Below, piece after piece: positions 38,291 to 45,896 of a stretch of 52,682 nt of DNA. A model generated the notes under the pieces. It did not search any database, was not told the origin of the DNA, and was given only the letters and a program-made list of their open reading frames with translations. The DNA is from Pseudomonas protegens (lineage in GTDB: Bacteria > Pseudomonadota > Gammaproteobacteria > Pseudomonadales > Pseudomonadaceae). How positions within the stretch are numbered: position 1 is the stretch's first letter; each line of letters opens with the position of its first letter. Made by a program: the position numbers and the translations under genes. The stretch is taken from assembly GCF_003732485.1 (NCBI RefSeq), contig NZ_MOAK01000013.1, forward strand, positions 106,335 to 159,016, read 5' to 3'.

Positions 38291-38821
38291 TTACAGGTCG
38301 TTGAGGATGTCCGCCATGTCGTCGGCGTGTTCCTCTTCCTGGGCCAGGATCTCTTCGAACAGACGGCGAGTGGTGGGGTCCTTGTCGCCGATGTACTGGA
38401 TGATCTCGCGGTAGCTGTCGATGGCGATTCGCTCGGCTACCAGGTCCTCGTAGACCATTTCCCTCAGGGTGTTGCCGGCCACGTACTGGGCGTGGGAGTG
38501 CTTGGACAGCAGGTCCGGGTTGAACTCCGGTTCGCCGCCGAGCTGGACGATCCGCTCCGCCAGTTTGTCGGCGTGTTCGGCTTCCTGGGTCGCGTGTTCG
38601 AGGAACTCGTCGGCCGCCACGCTGGCCTTGAGGCCGTTGGCCATGAAGTAGTGGCGCTTGTAGCGCAAGACACACACCAGCTCGGTGGCCAGTGATTCGT
38701 TGAGCAGCCGCAGCACTTCCTCGCGATCGGCGTTGTAGCCCTCGGTCACGGCACCGTTCTCCACGTGTTGGCGGGCCCGTTCGCGCAGGGTGTTCACATC
38801 AGATAAATGCTTGTCGCTCAT
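38291..38821 (-). CDS. Ferritin-like di-iron protein (bacterioferritin-like)
   Basis: A 176-residue four-helix-bundle protein. The ferroxidase ligand pattern is complete: Glu in NESLATELVCVLRYKRHY, ExxH in HATQEAEHADKLAERI, Glu in MVYEDLVAERIAIDSYREII and ExxH in ILAQEEEHADDMADIL. It is longer than Dps and lacks the haem-binding Met context I would expect for a true bacterioferritin. It likely oxidises and stores Fe2+ or protects against peroxide. Start ATG 38819-38821 (MSDKHLSDVNTLRERAR) follows GGAGAT; the ORF extends 28 codons further but that part is not ferritin-like. It corresponds to PA4880 by remembered synteny. Confidence 0.88.
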   Translation of the reverse strand: MSDKHLSDVNTLRERARQHVENGAVTEGYNADREEVLRLLNESLATELVCVLRYKRHYFMANGLKASVAADEFLEHATQEAEHADKLAERIVQLGGEPEFNPDLLSKHSHAQYVAGNTLREMVYEDLVAERIAIDSYREIIQYIGDKDPTTRRLFEEILAQEEEHADDMADILNDL

Positions 38822-38943
38822 GTCGATCTCCTGGAGGCTAATCCGTTTTGCGTCAGGCTCTGCCGACCTGATCACTACCTGAGTTGTGAGTCCCGGGCGC
38901 AGCAAAAAGTTTTATCGGATGTGCCCGGTGGTCTGCGCCGGGG

Positions 38944-39855
38944 TCAACTGCGGACCAGGGGCGGATGCCCGGCCAGCAGCGCCTCCTGTTGCAGCCATTT
39001 AAGAAAGGCCCGCACCGGAGGGTGCCGCTCCCGTCCCGGCACGCACAGGGCGCTGTAGCCGGCACCGTCCACCTGGACCTCCGGCCGGTAGGCCTGCAGC
39101 AGGCCGTTGGCCACGCTCTGGGACACCAGGATGTTGCTCGCCAGCACCAGGCCCTGACCGGCGATGGCGGCTTGCAGGGCGTACTGCTCCTCGTCGTAGG
39201 AACGGATTTGCGGCTGAGCGTCGAGCCAGTTTTCCCCGGCCTGGGTACACCAGGCCTGCCAGCCATCGGCATACAGCCTGGAATTGCGCCAATGCACGCT
39301 GATCAGGGACGGCGGCTGCTGCCGGGCCAGGGCCACCTGCTGCGGCGCGCCATAGACCGCAAAGCGCTCGTCGAACAGGCACAGGCCATGGAGATTCAGG
39401 TAGCCGTCCTGGCTGTAGCGGATCGCGACGTCGATGCTGGCGTCCTGTTGCAGGTCCACCACCTCGCACTGAGTGTCCAGGCGCAGGTTGATGCCAGGGT
39501 GCCGGGCGTAGAAGCGCCCCAGGCGCGGCACCAGCCACAGGGCGGCGAAGGCTGCGGTGGTGGAAACGGTCAACTGCGCCGCGCTGGGACTGGGTCGCAG
39601 GGTGTCGACGCTCTGGGCCACATCCAGCAGGGCGCCATGCAGGCTGTGGAACAGTCGGCGGCCGGACTCTGTCAGGCGCACCTGACGGGGTAGGCGTTCG
39701 AACAGTCGCACCCCCAGCCAGTGTTCCAGGCTGCGGATCTGGTGGGACACCGCGGTGGGGGTCACCGACAGGTCCTCGGCGGCGGCCTTGAAGCTCAGCA
39801 GGCGCGCGGCGGACTCGAAGGTACGCAGGGCGGTAAGGGGCAGGTGGGCGAACAT
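38944..39855 (-). CDS. LysR-family regulator (GcvA-like), divergent from an azoreductase gene
   Basis: A 303-residue LysR-type regulator with HTH LPLTALRTFESAARLLSFKA then AAEDLSVTPTAVSHQIRSLE and a substrate-binding-protein-like effector domain. ATG at 39853-39855 has GGAG six bases upstream; an in-frame ATG four codons earlier (MEPIMFAHL) is possible. It is divergent from the FMN reductase gene, so that gene is its most likely target, with an AATTCAC-N4-GTGAATT palindrome between them. Confidence 0.88.
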   Translation of the reverse strand: MFAHLPLTALRTFESAARLLSFKAAAEDLSVTPTAVSHQIRSLEHWLGVRLFERLPRQVRLTESGRRLFHSLHGALLDVAQSVDTLRPSPSAAQLTVSTTAAFAALWLVPRLGRFYARHPGINLRLDTQCEVVDLQQDASIDVAIRYSQDGYLNLHGLCLFDERFAVYGAPQQVALARQQPPSLISVHWRNSRLYADGWQAWCTQAGENWLDAQPQIRSYDEEQYALQAAIAGQGLVLASNILVSQSVANGLLQAYRPEVQVDGAGYSALCVPGRERHPPVRAFLKWLQQEALLAGHPPLVRS

Positions 39856-39877
39856 GATGGGCTCCATGGATGAGACT

Positions 39878-39895
39878 AATTCACCCAAGTGAATT
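39878..39895. promoter_or_regulatory. Candidate LysR operator
   Basis: AATTCAC-CCAA-GTGAATT, a perfect interrupted palindrome fitting the T-N11-A LysR motif, lies in the 137-base space between the divergent LysR and azoreductase-like genes. A second inverted repeat CTCAT-N6-ATGAG follows at 39900-39915. Confidence 0.55.
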
Positions 39896-39992
39896 TCTGC
39901 TCATTTGTTGATGAGGTGCGGTGACTCTAGCTTTAACGTGAAACAGATGCGGCTTCAAGGCCGTTATAGTCAATCCGCACACGAGAAAGCAG

Positions 39993-40631
39993 ATGAATAC
40001 AGTTCTTGCTATTCACGGCAGCCCACGGGGCGAGCGCTCCCACAGTCGGCGTCTGACTGATGACTTTCTACATGCCTGGCAACAGGCCAATCCCGGGGCA
40101 ATCCTGACCCGGCGCGAAGTCGGGCGGGGCTCCTTGCCTCATGTCAGCGAAGCCTTTATCGCGGCGGCGTTTTATCCACAACCCGAGGCCCGACCGCTAT
40201 CGATGCAGGCCGATCTGGCCTTGAGTGACGAGTTGGTCGGCGAGTTGCTCGGCCATCAGCGCCTGGTGATCTCGGCGCCGATGCACAACTTCAACGTGCC
40301 CAGCGGGATCAAGGCCTGGGTCGATCACATCGTGCGTTTGGGGCTGACCTTCAACACCCAGCAGGACAACGGCGTGGCCCAGTACCAGCCGTTGGTGCAG
40401 GGCAAGAAGGTGTTGATCGTTACCAGCCGTGGTGGCGGTGGTTTTGGCCCCGGGGGCGAGCATGAAGCGATGAATCATGCCGATCCATGGTTGCGCACGG
40501 CCCTGGGATTTATCGGGATCGAGGATGTGACAGTGGTCGCGGCGGAGGGCGAGGAGTCGTCCCCCGAGCGTTTCGCGGGGTCCTGTGGCGAAGCCCGGCA
40601 GCGCCTGCTGGCCCTGGCGCAGACCTTCTGA
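39993..40631 (+). CDS. FMN-dependent NADH-azoreductase/quinone reductase family protein
   Basis: A 212-residue flavodoxin-fold oxidoreductase of the AzoR/NQO type. [16 protein letters not shown] is the FMN phosphate-binding loop, [20 protein letters not shown] the AzoR active-site signature, and [20 protein letters not shown] a second flavin loop. Such enzymes reduce quinones and azo compounds with two electrons and often defend against thiol or quinone stress. The divergent LysR gene probably controls it. Natural substrate is unknown. Confidence 0.88.
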   Translation: MNTVLAIHGSPRGERSHSRRLTDDFLHAWQQANPGAILTRREVGRGSLPHVSEAFIAAAFYPQPEARPLSMQADLALSDELVGELLGHQRLVISAPMHNFNVPSGIKAWVDHIVRLGLTFNTQQDNGVAQYQPLVQGKKVLIVTSRGGGGFGPGGEHEAMNHADPWLRTALGFIGIEDVTVVAAEGEESSPERFAGSCGEARQRLLALAQTF

Positions 40632-40643
40632 GGAGGCCGCACC

Positions 40644-40739
40644 ATGGCCTGGATGTTCCTGCTGCTGGGGGAAAGCCTGACGGCGGCCAAGCTGGTGTCG
40701 GTGGGGCTGATCGTGGCGGGTGTGGTCGGGCTGAAGTAG
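40644..40739 (+). pseudogene. C-terminal remnant of an SMR multidrug efflux protein
   Basis: A 31-codon ORF starting MAWMFLLLGESLTAAKLVSV and ending IVAGVVGLK matches the last transmembrane helix of SMR/EmrE-type transporters, which typically end with GE-S-L...IVAGVVxLK. The first three helices are absent. Curiously, AGGAGG (40631-40636) sits at a perfect distance from its ATG, so a single-helix peptide could still be made. It follows the azoreductase gene by 12 bases. Confidence 0.65.
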
Positions 40740-40858
40740 CCGGCGGGGGCAAGGGCTGTCATCGGTTTGTCGCCAAAGCGTCACGGGGGCTGACGACGGC
40801 CTTGGTTATGGTCTAGCTTTCAGCCAGCCCCGCCGCCTTCGCACAAGGATGTCCCCGC

Positions 40859-41749
40859 ATGTCCCAAGAGCTTGCCACGCGTTACCCCCTGGTACTGGTG
40901 CCCGGCATGCTCGGTTTTGTCCGTCTGCTGCTGTATCCCTACTGGTACGGCATCATCCCGGCCTTGCGCCAGGGTGGGGCACAGGTGTTTGCGATACAGG
41001 TGTCGCCGCTCAACTCCAGCGAGGTGCGCGGCGAACAACTGCTGGCCCAGGTCCAGCGGATCATGGCCGAGACCGGTGCGCCCCGGGTCAACCTGATCGG
41101 CCACAGCCAGGGCGCGCTTACCGCTCGTTACGCGGCGGCCAAGCGCCCGGACTGGGTCGCCTCGGTGACTTCGGTAGCAGGCCCCAACCACGGTTCCGAA
41201 CTGGCGGATTACCTGGCGCGGCATTCGCCGGCGCACAGCCTCAAGGGGCGTGTCCTGAGCTGGCTGTTGCGGGGCGTATCGGCCTTGATGACGCTGCTGG
41301 AAACCGGCTATCGCGGGCCGAAACTGCCGGTGGATATCCACGCTTCGCATCAGTCGCTGACCACCGAGGGCGTGACCCTGTTCAACCGCCAATACCCTCA
41401 AGGGTTGCCGTCCACCTGGGGCGGCCAGGGCGCGGAAGAGGTCGGCGGTGTGCGCTACTACTCCTGGTCCGGCATTTTGCAGCCGGGCAAGACCAATCGC
41501 GGACGCAACCTGTTCGACGGCACCCACCGCAGTTGCCGCCTGTTCGCCCGCACCTTCGTCCGCGAAGCCGGCCAGTGCGACGGCATGGTCGGGCGCTACA
41601 GCTCGCACTTGGGGCAGGTCATCGGCGACGACTACCCCCTGGACCACTTCGATATCGTCAACCAATCCCTGGGGCTGGTGGGCAAGGGCGCCGAACCGAT
41701 CCGCCTGTTCGTCGAACATGCCCGGCGCCTCAAGGCCGCCAACCTGTAA
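40859..41749 (+). CDS. Triacylglycerol lipase, family I.1-like, without signal peptide
   Basis: A 296-residue alpha/beta hydrolase clearly related to P. aeruginosa LipA: PLVLVPGMLGF (oxyanion region), nucleophile Ser83 in LIGHSQGALTARY, Asp241 in QCDGMVG and His263 in LDHFDIVNQ. There is no N-terminal signal peptide, and the two cysteines that form the LipA disulphide are not at the equivalent places (STWGGQG and GRYSSHLG). No lipase foldase gene follows. This is the pattern of Proteus/psychrotroph-type lipases that fold without a foldase. Location and export route are unclear; it would hydrolyse long-chain acyl esters. Confidence 0.9.
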   Translation: MSQELATRYPLVLVPGMLGFVRLLLYPYWYGIIPALRQGGAQVFAIQVSPLNSSEVRGEQLLAQVQRIMAETGAPRVNLIGHSQGALTARYAAAKRPDWVASVTSVAGPNHGSELADYLARHSPAHSLKGRVLSWLLRGVSALMTLLETGYRGPKLPVDIHASHQSLTTEGVTLFNRQYPQGLPSTWGGQGAEEVGGVRYYSWSGILQPGKTNRGRNLFDGTHRSCRLFARTFVREAGQCDGMVGRYSSHLGQVIGDDYPLDHFDIVNQSLGLVGKGAEPIRLFVEHARRLKAANL

Positions 41750-41752
41750 CCC

Positions 41753-42658
41753 TCACTGTTGCCCTGTAGGAGCCGGCTTGCCGGCGAACGACCCCAGCGC
41801 CGTGGTCCAGCGCTCCGAAAGAACCACCCCGCCCAGGGTCAACAACCCCCCCACCAGGTGGAACCAGGCCAGTTGCTCATGCAGCACCACCGCGGCAATC
41901 AGCGCCGTGATCAACGGCAGCAGGTTGAAAAACAGCGTGGTCCGGCTTGGTCCCAGGCGCACCACCGCCTGCATCCAGGCCAGCGGCGCCAGCATCGAAG
42001 CCAGCAGGCAGGCATAGAGCACCAGCGGAATGTTCTGCAGGGTCGGGCCGACCTTCGGCGAAGCCAGGAACAACGGCAGCAGCACCAGCACGGCCACCAG
42101 CACCTGCAGGTACAGCAGCACCAGCGGCGGCAGGCGCAGTTGCCACTTCTTCAGCAAGGTGCTGTAGATCGCATAGGCCAGGGTGGCGATCAGCATCATC
42201 GCGTCACCCAGGTTGACCCCGTGCTGCAGCAGCGCGGTGAGGCTGCCGGAAGACACCACCACCAGCACTCCGGCAAAGGACAGCACCGCCCCCACCAGGG
42301 CCCCGGCGGTCAGGCGCTGGCCCAGGGCGGCAATGGCCATGGCCAGGGACATCAGCGGCATCAGGGAAAGAATGATGCCCATGTTGGTGGCCGAGGTCAG
42401 GGTCGCGGCGAAGTAGGCCAGGCTCTGATACACCGCCATGCCCAGCACCCCGAGGACGAAGATCCGGCCCAGGTTGGGGCGGATCACCGGCCAGTGCCGC
42501 AGCACCGGCTTGAGCATGAACGGGGTGAACAGCAGGCCCGCCAGCAGCCAGCGGTAGAAGCCGATCTCTGCCGGGAAGATCGCGCCCACGGCGAGTTTGT
42601 TGATCACTGTATTGCCGGCCCAGATAAAGATGGCTAGCAGTGGATAAGCGTATTGCAT
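41753..42658 (-). CDS. EamA/DMT superfamily inner-membrane transporter
   Basis: A 301-residue protein with ten hydrophobic helices forming two EamA repeats (YPLLAIFIWAGNTVINKLAV at the start; MLIATLAYAIYSTLLKKWQL at the second). Members export amino acids or metabolites. The last roughly ten residues (SFAGKPAPTGQQ) are encoded by a REP element at 41766-41788, so the natural C-terminus has been replaced or extended. The divergent AraC-type gene 96 bases away is its probable regulator. Substrate unknown. Confidence 0.88.
   Translation of the reverse strand: MQYAYPLLAIFIWAGNTVINKLAVGAIFPAEIGFYRWLLAGLLFTPFMLKPVLRHWPVIRPNLGRIFVLGVLGMAVYQSLAYFAATLTSATNMGIILSLMPLMSLAMAIAALGQRLTAGALVGAVLSFAGVLVVVSSGSLTALLQHGVNLGDAMMLIATLAYAIYSTLLKKWQLRLPPLVLLYLQVLVAVLVLLPLFLASPKVGPTLQNIPLVLYACLLASMLAPLAWMQAVVRLGPSRTTLFFNLLPLITALIAAVVLHEQLAWFHLVGGLLTLGGVVLSERWTTALGSFAGKPAPTGQQ
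41766..41788. repeat. REP overlapping the 3' end of the EamA gene
   Basis: GTAGGAGCCGGCTTGCCGGC then GAA. Read on the minus strand it codes for FAGKPAPT, a peptide typical of REP readthrough. Confidence 0.85.
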
Positions 42659-42696
42659 GGAAACAACCAGAAAGTTGATGAGGGCTGATTATCCTC

Positions 42697-42753
42697 CTGT
42701 CCGGATCAATGCCTATACTGCGAACCGGACAACCTGCCCCGACATCCGGACAG
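42697..42753. promoter_or_regulatory. Inverted and direct CCGGA repeats in the EamA/AraC promoter
   Basis: CTGTCCGGAT (42697-42706) and ATCCGGACAG (42744-42753) are exact inverted copies, with a further CCGGAC at 42725-42730 between them, all inside the 96-base divergent gap. Likely operator of the adjacent AraC regulator. Confidence 0.5.
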
Positions 42754-42754
42754 C

Positions 42755-43543
42755 ATGAGCAAAAAACACATCGACCTCCTGGATTTCCACGGCCTGCCTG
42801 CGCCGGTGTACTTCCGTTATGCCGACTTCGCCGCCCACAGCCACGCCCTGGAGCACAGGCATCCCTGGGGCTGCCTGGAGTATTCGGCCCACGGCGTGAT
42901 GCACATGGAGATCGCCGGCCAGCGCTTCATGTCGCCGCCACAGTACGCAGTCTGGGTGCCGCCGCAGACCGCCCATAGCTTCTACACCTCGCAGCCGCTC
43001 AACTACCGGGCGGTGTTGCTGGCGCCGGAGTTGTGCACGGACCTGCCGGAGCAGGGCAGCACCCTGGCCATCAGCGAGATTCTCAAGGCTATCCTCAAGG
43101 ACTTCGCTGCCCGGGATGTGCAGATCCCCCGGGGCGAGGCCGATCAGCGCCTGGCCCAGGTATTGCTGGATCAGTTGCGCCAGGCTCCGGTGCATACCTG
43201 TTATCTGCCCTATGCCAGCAACCCCGATCTGTTGCGGGTGCTCCAGGCATTGCAGGCCGAGCCGGGCAACAACCAGCCCCTGGCCCACTGGGCGCAGCAG
43301 GCCCATGTCAGTGAACGGACCCTGGCCCGGCAGTTTGTTCGCGAGCTGGGCATGAGCTTCGGTGAATGGCGCCAGCGCCAGCGCTTCCTCGCGGCCATCG
43401 AGGCCCTGGAAAGCGCCCGCAGCGTCCAGGAAATCGCCTTCGACATGGGCTATAGCAGCGCCTCGGCGTTTATCGCGATGTTCCAGCGCCAGGCCGGCTG
43501 CACCCCCGAGCAGTACCGCCGGGCCAGCCTGCAGAACAGGTGA
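42755..43543 (+). CDS. AraC-family transcriptional regulator with cupin sensor
   Basis: A 262-residue regulator. The N-terminal half is a cupin (AraC_binding) with the His-rich strand LEHRHPWGCLEYSAHGVMHM; the C-terminal half has two helix-turn-helix motifs, AHVSERTLARQFVRELGMSF and the signature IAFDMGYSSASAFIAMFQRQ then AGCTPEQYRR. It belongs to the group with an N-terminal ligand cupin, often single-target regulators of a neighbouring transporter, here the divergent EamA gene. Inducer unknown. Confidence 0.9.
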   Translation: MSKKHIDLLDFHGLPAPVYFRYADFAAHSHALEHRHPWGCLEYSAHGVMHMEIAGQRFMSPPQYAVWVPPQTAHSFYTSQPLNYRAVLLAPELCTDLPEQGSTLAISEILKAILKDFAARDVQIPRGEADQRLAQVLLDQLRQAPVHTCYLPYASNPDLLRVLQALQAEPGNNQPLAHWAQQAHVSERTLARQFVRELGMSFGEWRQRQRFLAAIEALESARSVQEIAFDMGYSSASAFIAMFQRQAGCTPEQYRRASLQNR

Positions 43544-43614
43544 AGGTGTAACAGGCTTTGTCTACACTGCGCAGGAGGCCGTGCCCGTCGGTGCGGTGAC
43601 CAGGAGAAAACTCC

Positions 43615-43914
43615 ATGAAGATGTTGCGTATCCCTTTGTTGATGGTGGGCCTGCTGCTCTGCTCCCAAGGTTTTGCCGCCACTGCCCAGCAAAACAAGAT
43701 GACCACCTGTAACGCCGAGGCCACCGCCAAGACCCTCAAGGGCGACGAGCGCAAGGCCTTCATGAGCACCTGCCTCAAGGCGGCTCCGGCCGCTGCAGCG
43801 ACACCTTCCACCCCCCAGGAAAGAATGAAATCGTGCAACGCCACGGCCACTACCCAGGCCCTCAAGGGCGATGCGCGCAAGGCGTTCATGAGTGATTGCC
43901 TGAAGAAAAAGTGA
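43615..43914 (+). CDS. psiF: PsiF family periplasmic protein
   Basis: A 99-residue precursor with signal peptide (MKMLRIPLLMVGLLLCSQGFA, cleaving after FAA) and two PsiF repeats: KMTTCNAEATAKTLKGDERK (then AFMSTCL) and RMKSCNATATTQALKGDARK (then AFMSDCL), each with two Cys. In E. coli psiF is induced by phosphate starvation with phoA; I see no clear Pho box here. Its biochemical role is unknown. A probable terminator follows. Confidence 0.92.
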   Translation: MKMLRIPLLMVGLLLCSQGFAATAQQNKMTTCNAEATAKTLKGDERKAFMSTCLKAAPAAAATPSTPQERMKSCNATATTQALKGDARKAFMSDCLKKK

Positions 43915-43922
43915 GCCTGAAT

Positions 43923-43975
43923 CGATGGGGCCAAGGTATCCGGGCCGGTACAGGGCCTTGGTCCGCATCGGTTTT
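43923..43975 (+). terminator. Probable terminator after psiF
   Basis: An imperfect 14-bp stem, CGATGGGGCCAAGG with CCTTGGTCCGCATCG, followed by GTTTT. The T-run is short, so confidence is moderate. Confidence 0.55.
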
Positions 43976-44140
43976 CAAGGCTCCACGATCACAAAGCTAT
44001 TTAATTTCAATGAGATAAATCAGGTATTTACCATTCGTCGCTTTTTTTTAATGTCATAAATTTTACATTTAGACTTTATTCCCTTCGAAAACAGGTGCCG
44101 GGATGCACCGCGCGGCCGCTCTAGTACCGGCGTCTGCGAC
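43976..44140 (+). promoter_or_regulatory. AT-rich leader upstream of the two-partner secretion genes
   Basis: Between psiF and tpsB the base composition drops sharply (for example 44035-44085, with a run of nine T and TTTTACATTTAGACTTTATT). This is very different from the flanking GC-rich genes and is the kind of sequence silenced by MvaT/H-NS proteins in pseudomonads. No single clear promoter stands out. Confidence 0.4.
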
Positions 44141-44157
44141 TCAAGGGAATGCAAAGC

Positions 44158-45861
44158 ATGTCGCGTTTTGGCTGGTTCAGGCCTGTAGTAGCGTTTTGTG
44201 CTTTATCTGGCTCGTTTGCCCTCGTCGCCGCCCCGCTGCAGACGCCGGGCGACCGCGATCTGATTCGTGATCGCCAGCAGCAGTTGCTGCAAGAACAGCA
44301 AAAGCGCCTCGACGAACTGCAGCAACTGCCCGGCAAGACCTTGCCCCCCGAGCCTGCTCCGCAACCTGGCGAGCAGCGCTGTTTCACTATCAAGACCGTG
44401 GTCCTCAAAGGCGCCGAACACCTCTCGGCGGCCGATCAGGAGCGCCTGGTGGCGCCCTATCGCGACCAGTGTCTGTCGGTGGCGCAGATCAACACCCTGC
44501 TCAAGGCCATTACCCACCACTACCTGCAACAGGGCTATGTCACCACTCGCGCCTATCTGCCTGCCCAGGAGCTGGCGTCGGGGCAATTGATCATCGTCAT
44601 CGTCGAAGGTCGCCTGGAAAGCCTGGACAGCTCGGCCCTGGCCAGTTCCCGGGAGCTGGCCATGGCCTTTCCCGGCACCACCGGCGAAGTGCTCAACCTG
44701 CGGGAGCTGGAACAGTTGGTGGACCAGCTCAGCCGCCTGCCTTCGCGCCAGGTCGAGTTGGAGCTTTCCCCGGGGGAGAAACTGGGTGACAGCCGTGTCG
44801 GGCTCAAGGGCCAGCGCTCGAAGCCGTGGCACGGGTCGGCGACCCGCAACAACAGTGGCGACAAGAGCACCGGCGAGCAGCAGATGGGCGTCGGCCTGGA
44901 CTGGGACAGCCCCCTGGGGCTGGCGGACCAGTTGAGCCTGCGGGCCAACCAGGATGCGGTCAGCGATCGCTGGCGCCATTCCGACAACCAGAGCCTGTAC
45001 TACAGCCTGCCCTGGGGTTGGTGGACCTTCAATTACTCCTACAGCCAGAGCTACTACCGCACCCGCAATGACAGCACCGGCTTCGACTTCAGCATGGACG
45101 GGGAGAGCAAGAACCAGCAACTGCGGGCCGAGCGGGTGCTGCACCGCGACAACCTGAGCAAGACCGGCATGAGCCTGGGGCTGAGCCACTTGCGCACGCG
45201 CAACTACATCGACGACAACCTGATCGATGTTTCCAGCAACCGCATCACCGAAACCCAGCTGGGCTTCAACCACGGGCGGCGCATCGGCAATGCCCTGGTC
45301 AACGCCGACATCGGCTGGCAGCAGGGCATCGGCGCCCTGGACGCCCAGGGCAGCGGCAATCCCCACGGCAGCGAGCCGGTATCGCGCTACAACAAGTACA
45401 GCCTGACCCTGAGTTACCTGCAGCCCTTTCGCCTGTGGAACGAGAACTTCAGTTTCGACAGCCTGGCCACCGGCCAGCGCAGCGAGGACGTGCTCTTCAG
45501 CCCCCAGCGCATCAGCCTTGGCGGGCTCAATTCGGTGCGCGGCTTCCAGGACCAGACCCTCTCCGGCAACAGCGGCGGCTACTGGCGCAACCAGCTGCGC
45601 TGGCGCCGTGCCGTGACCTGGCAGGCGCTGCAACCCTTTGTCCAGGAATACGGCCTGGCCTTTGCTTATGACGTTGGGGTGATCAAGGCCGATCGCTACA
45701 ACCATGACGCCAAGGGCCGCATGAGCGGCAACGCCATCGAACTCAACGCCCGTGGCCAGTACCTGGCCGCGTCAGTCAGCTTCGCGCGCTCCCTGGAGCG
45801 ACCGGACATTATCGAGAAACGAGAGCATCCGGTGTACTTCCGAGTAGACCTGTTCTTCTGA
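44158..45861 (+). CDS. Two-partner secretion outer-membrane transporter TpsB (ShlB/FhaC/CdiB family)
   Basis: TpsB exports its TpsA partner across the outer membrane. The 567-residue protein has a signal peptide (MSRFGWFRPVVAFCALSGSF to about residue 25), a Gln-rich helix, Pro-rich linker, a ShlB-type POTRA with two Cys (CFTIKTVVLKG...RDQCLSVAQI), a second POTRA-like part and a 16-strand barrel. The L6 tip motif VRGFQDQ is near residue 460, and the last residue is Phe (VYFRVDLFF), needed for Bam assembly. Start: ATG 44158 has AAGGGA nine bases upstream, better than ATG 44149, which overlaps it. tpsA follows after 35 bases. Confidence 0.94.
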   Translation: MSRFGWFRPVVAFCALSGSFALVAAPLQTPGDRDLIRDRQQQLLQEQQKRLDELQQLPGKTLPPEPAPQPGEQRCFTIKTVVLKGAEHLSAADQERLVAPYRDQCLSVAQINTLLKAITHHYLQQGYVTTRAYLPAQELASGQLIIVIVEGRLESLDSSALASSRELAMAFPGTTGEVLNLRELEQLVDQLSRLPSRQVELELSPGEKLGDSRVGLKGQRSKPWHGSATRNNSGDKSTGEQQMGVGLDWDSPLGLADQLSLRANQDAVSDRWRHSDNQSLYYSLPWGWWTFNYSYSQSYYRTRNDSTGFDFSMDGESKNQQLRAERVLHRDNLSKTGMSLGLSHLRTRNYIDDNLIDVSSNRITETQLGFNHGRRIGNALVNADIGWQQGIGALDAQGSGNPHGSEPVSRYNKYSLTLSYLQPFRLWNENFSFDSLATGQRSEDVLFSPQRISLGGLNSVRGFQDQTLSGNSGGYWRNQLRWRRAVTWQALQPFVQEYGLAFAYDVGVIKADRYNHDAKGRMSGNAIELNARGQYLAASVSFARSLERPDIIEKREHPVYFRVDLFF

Positions 45862-45896
45862 CCCGACCCAAACGCTAGTGGATGGATGATTCGCAT

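Noticed and set aside
44108..44126. GCGGCCGCTCTAG resembling a cloning-vector polylinker
   Set aside because: The match is about 13 bases with no further vector sequence on either side, and the surrounding gene start and composition are natural; most likely chance in GC-rich DNA.
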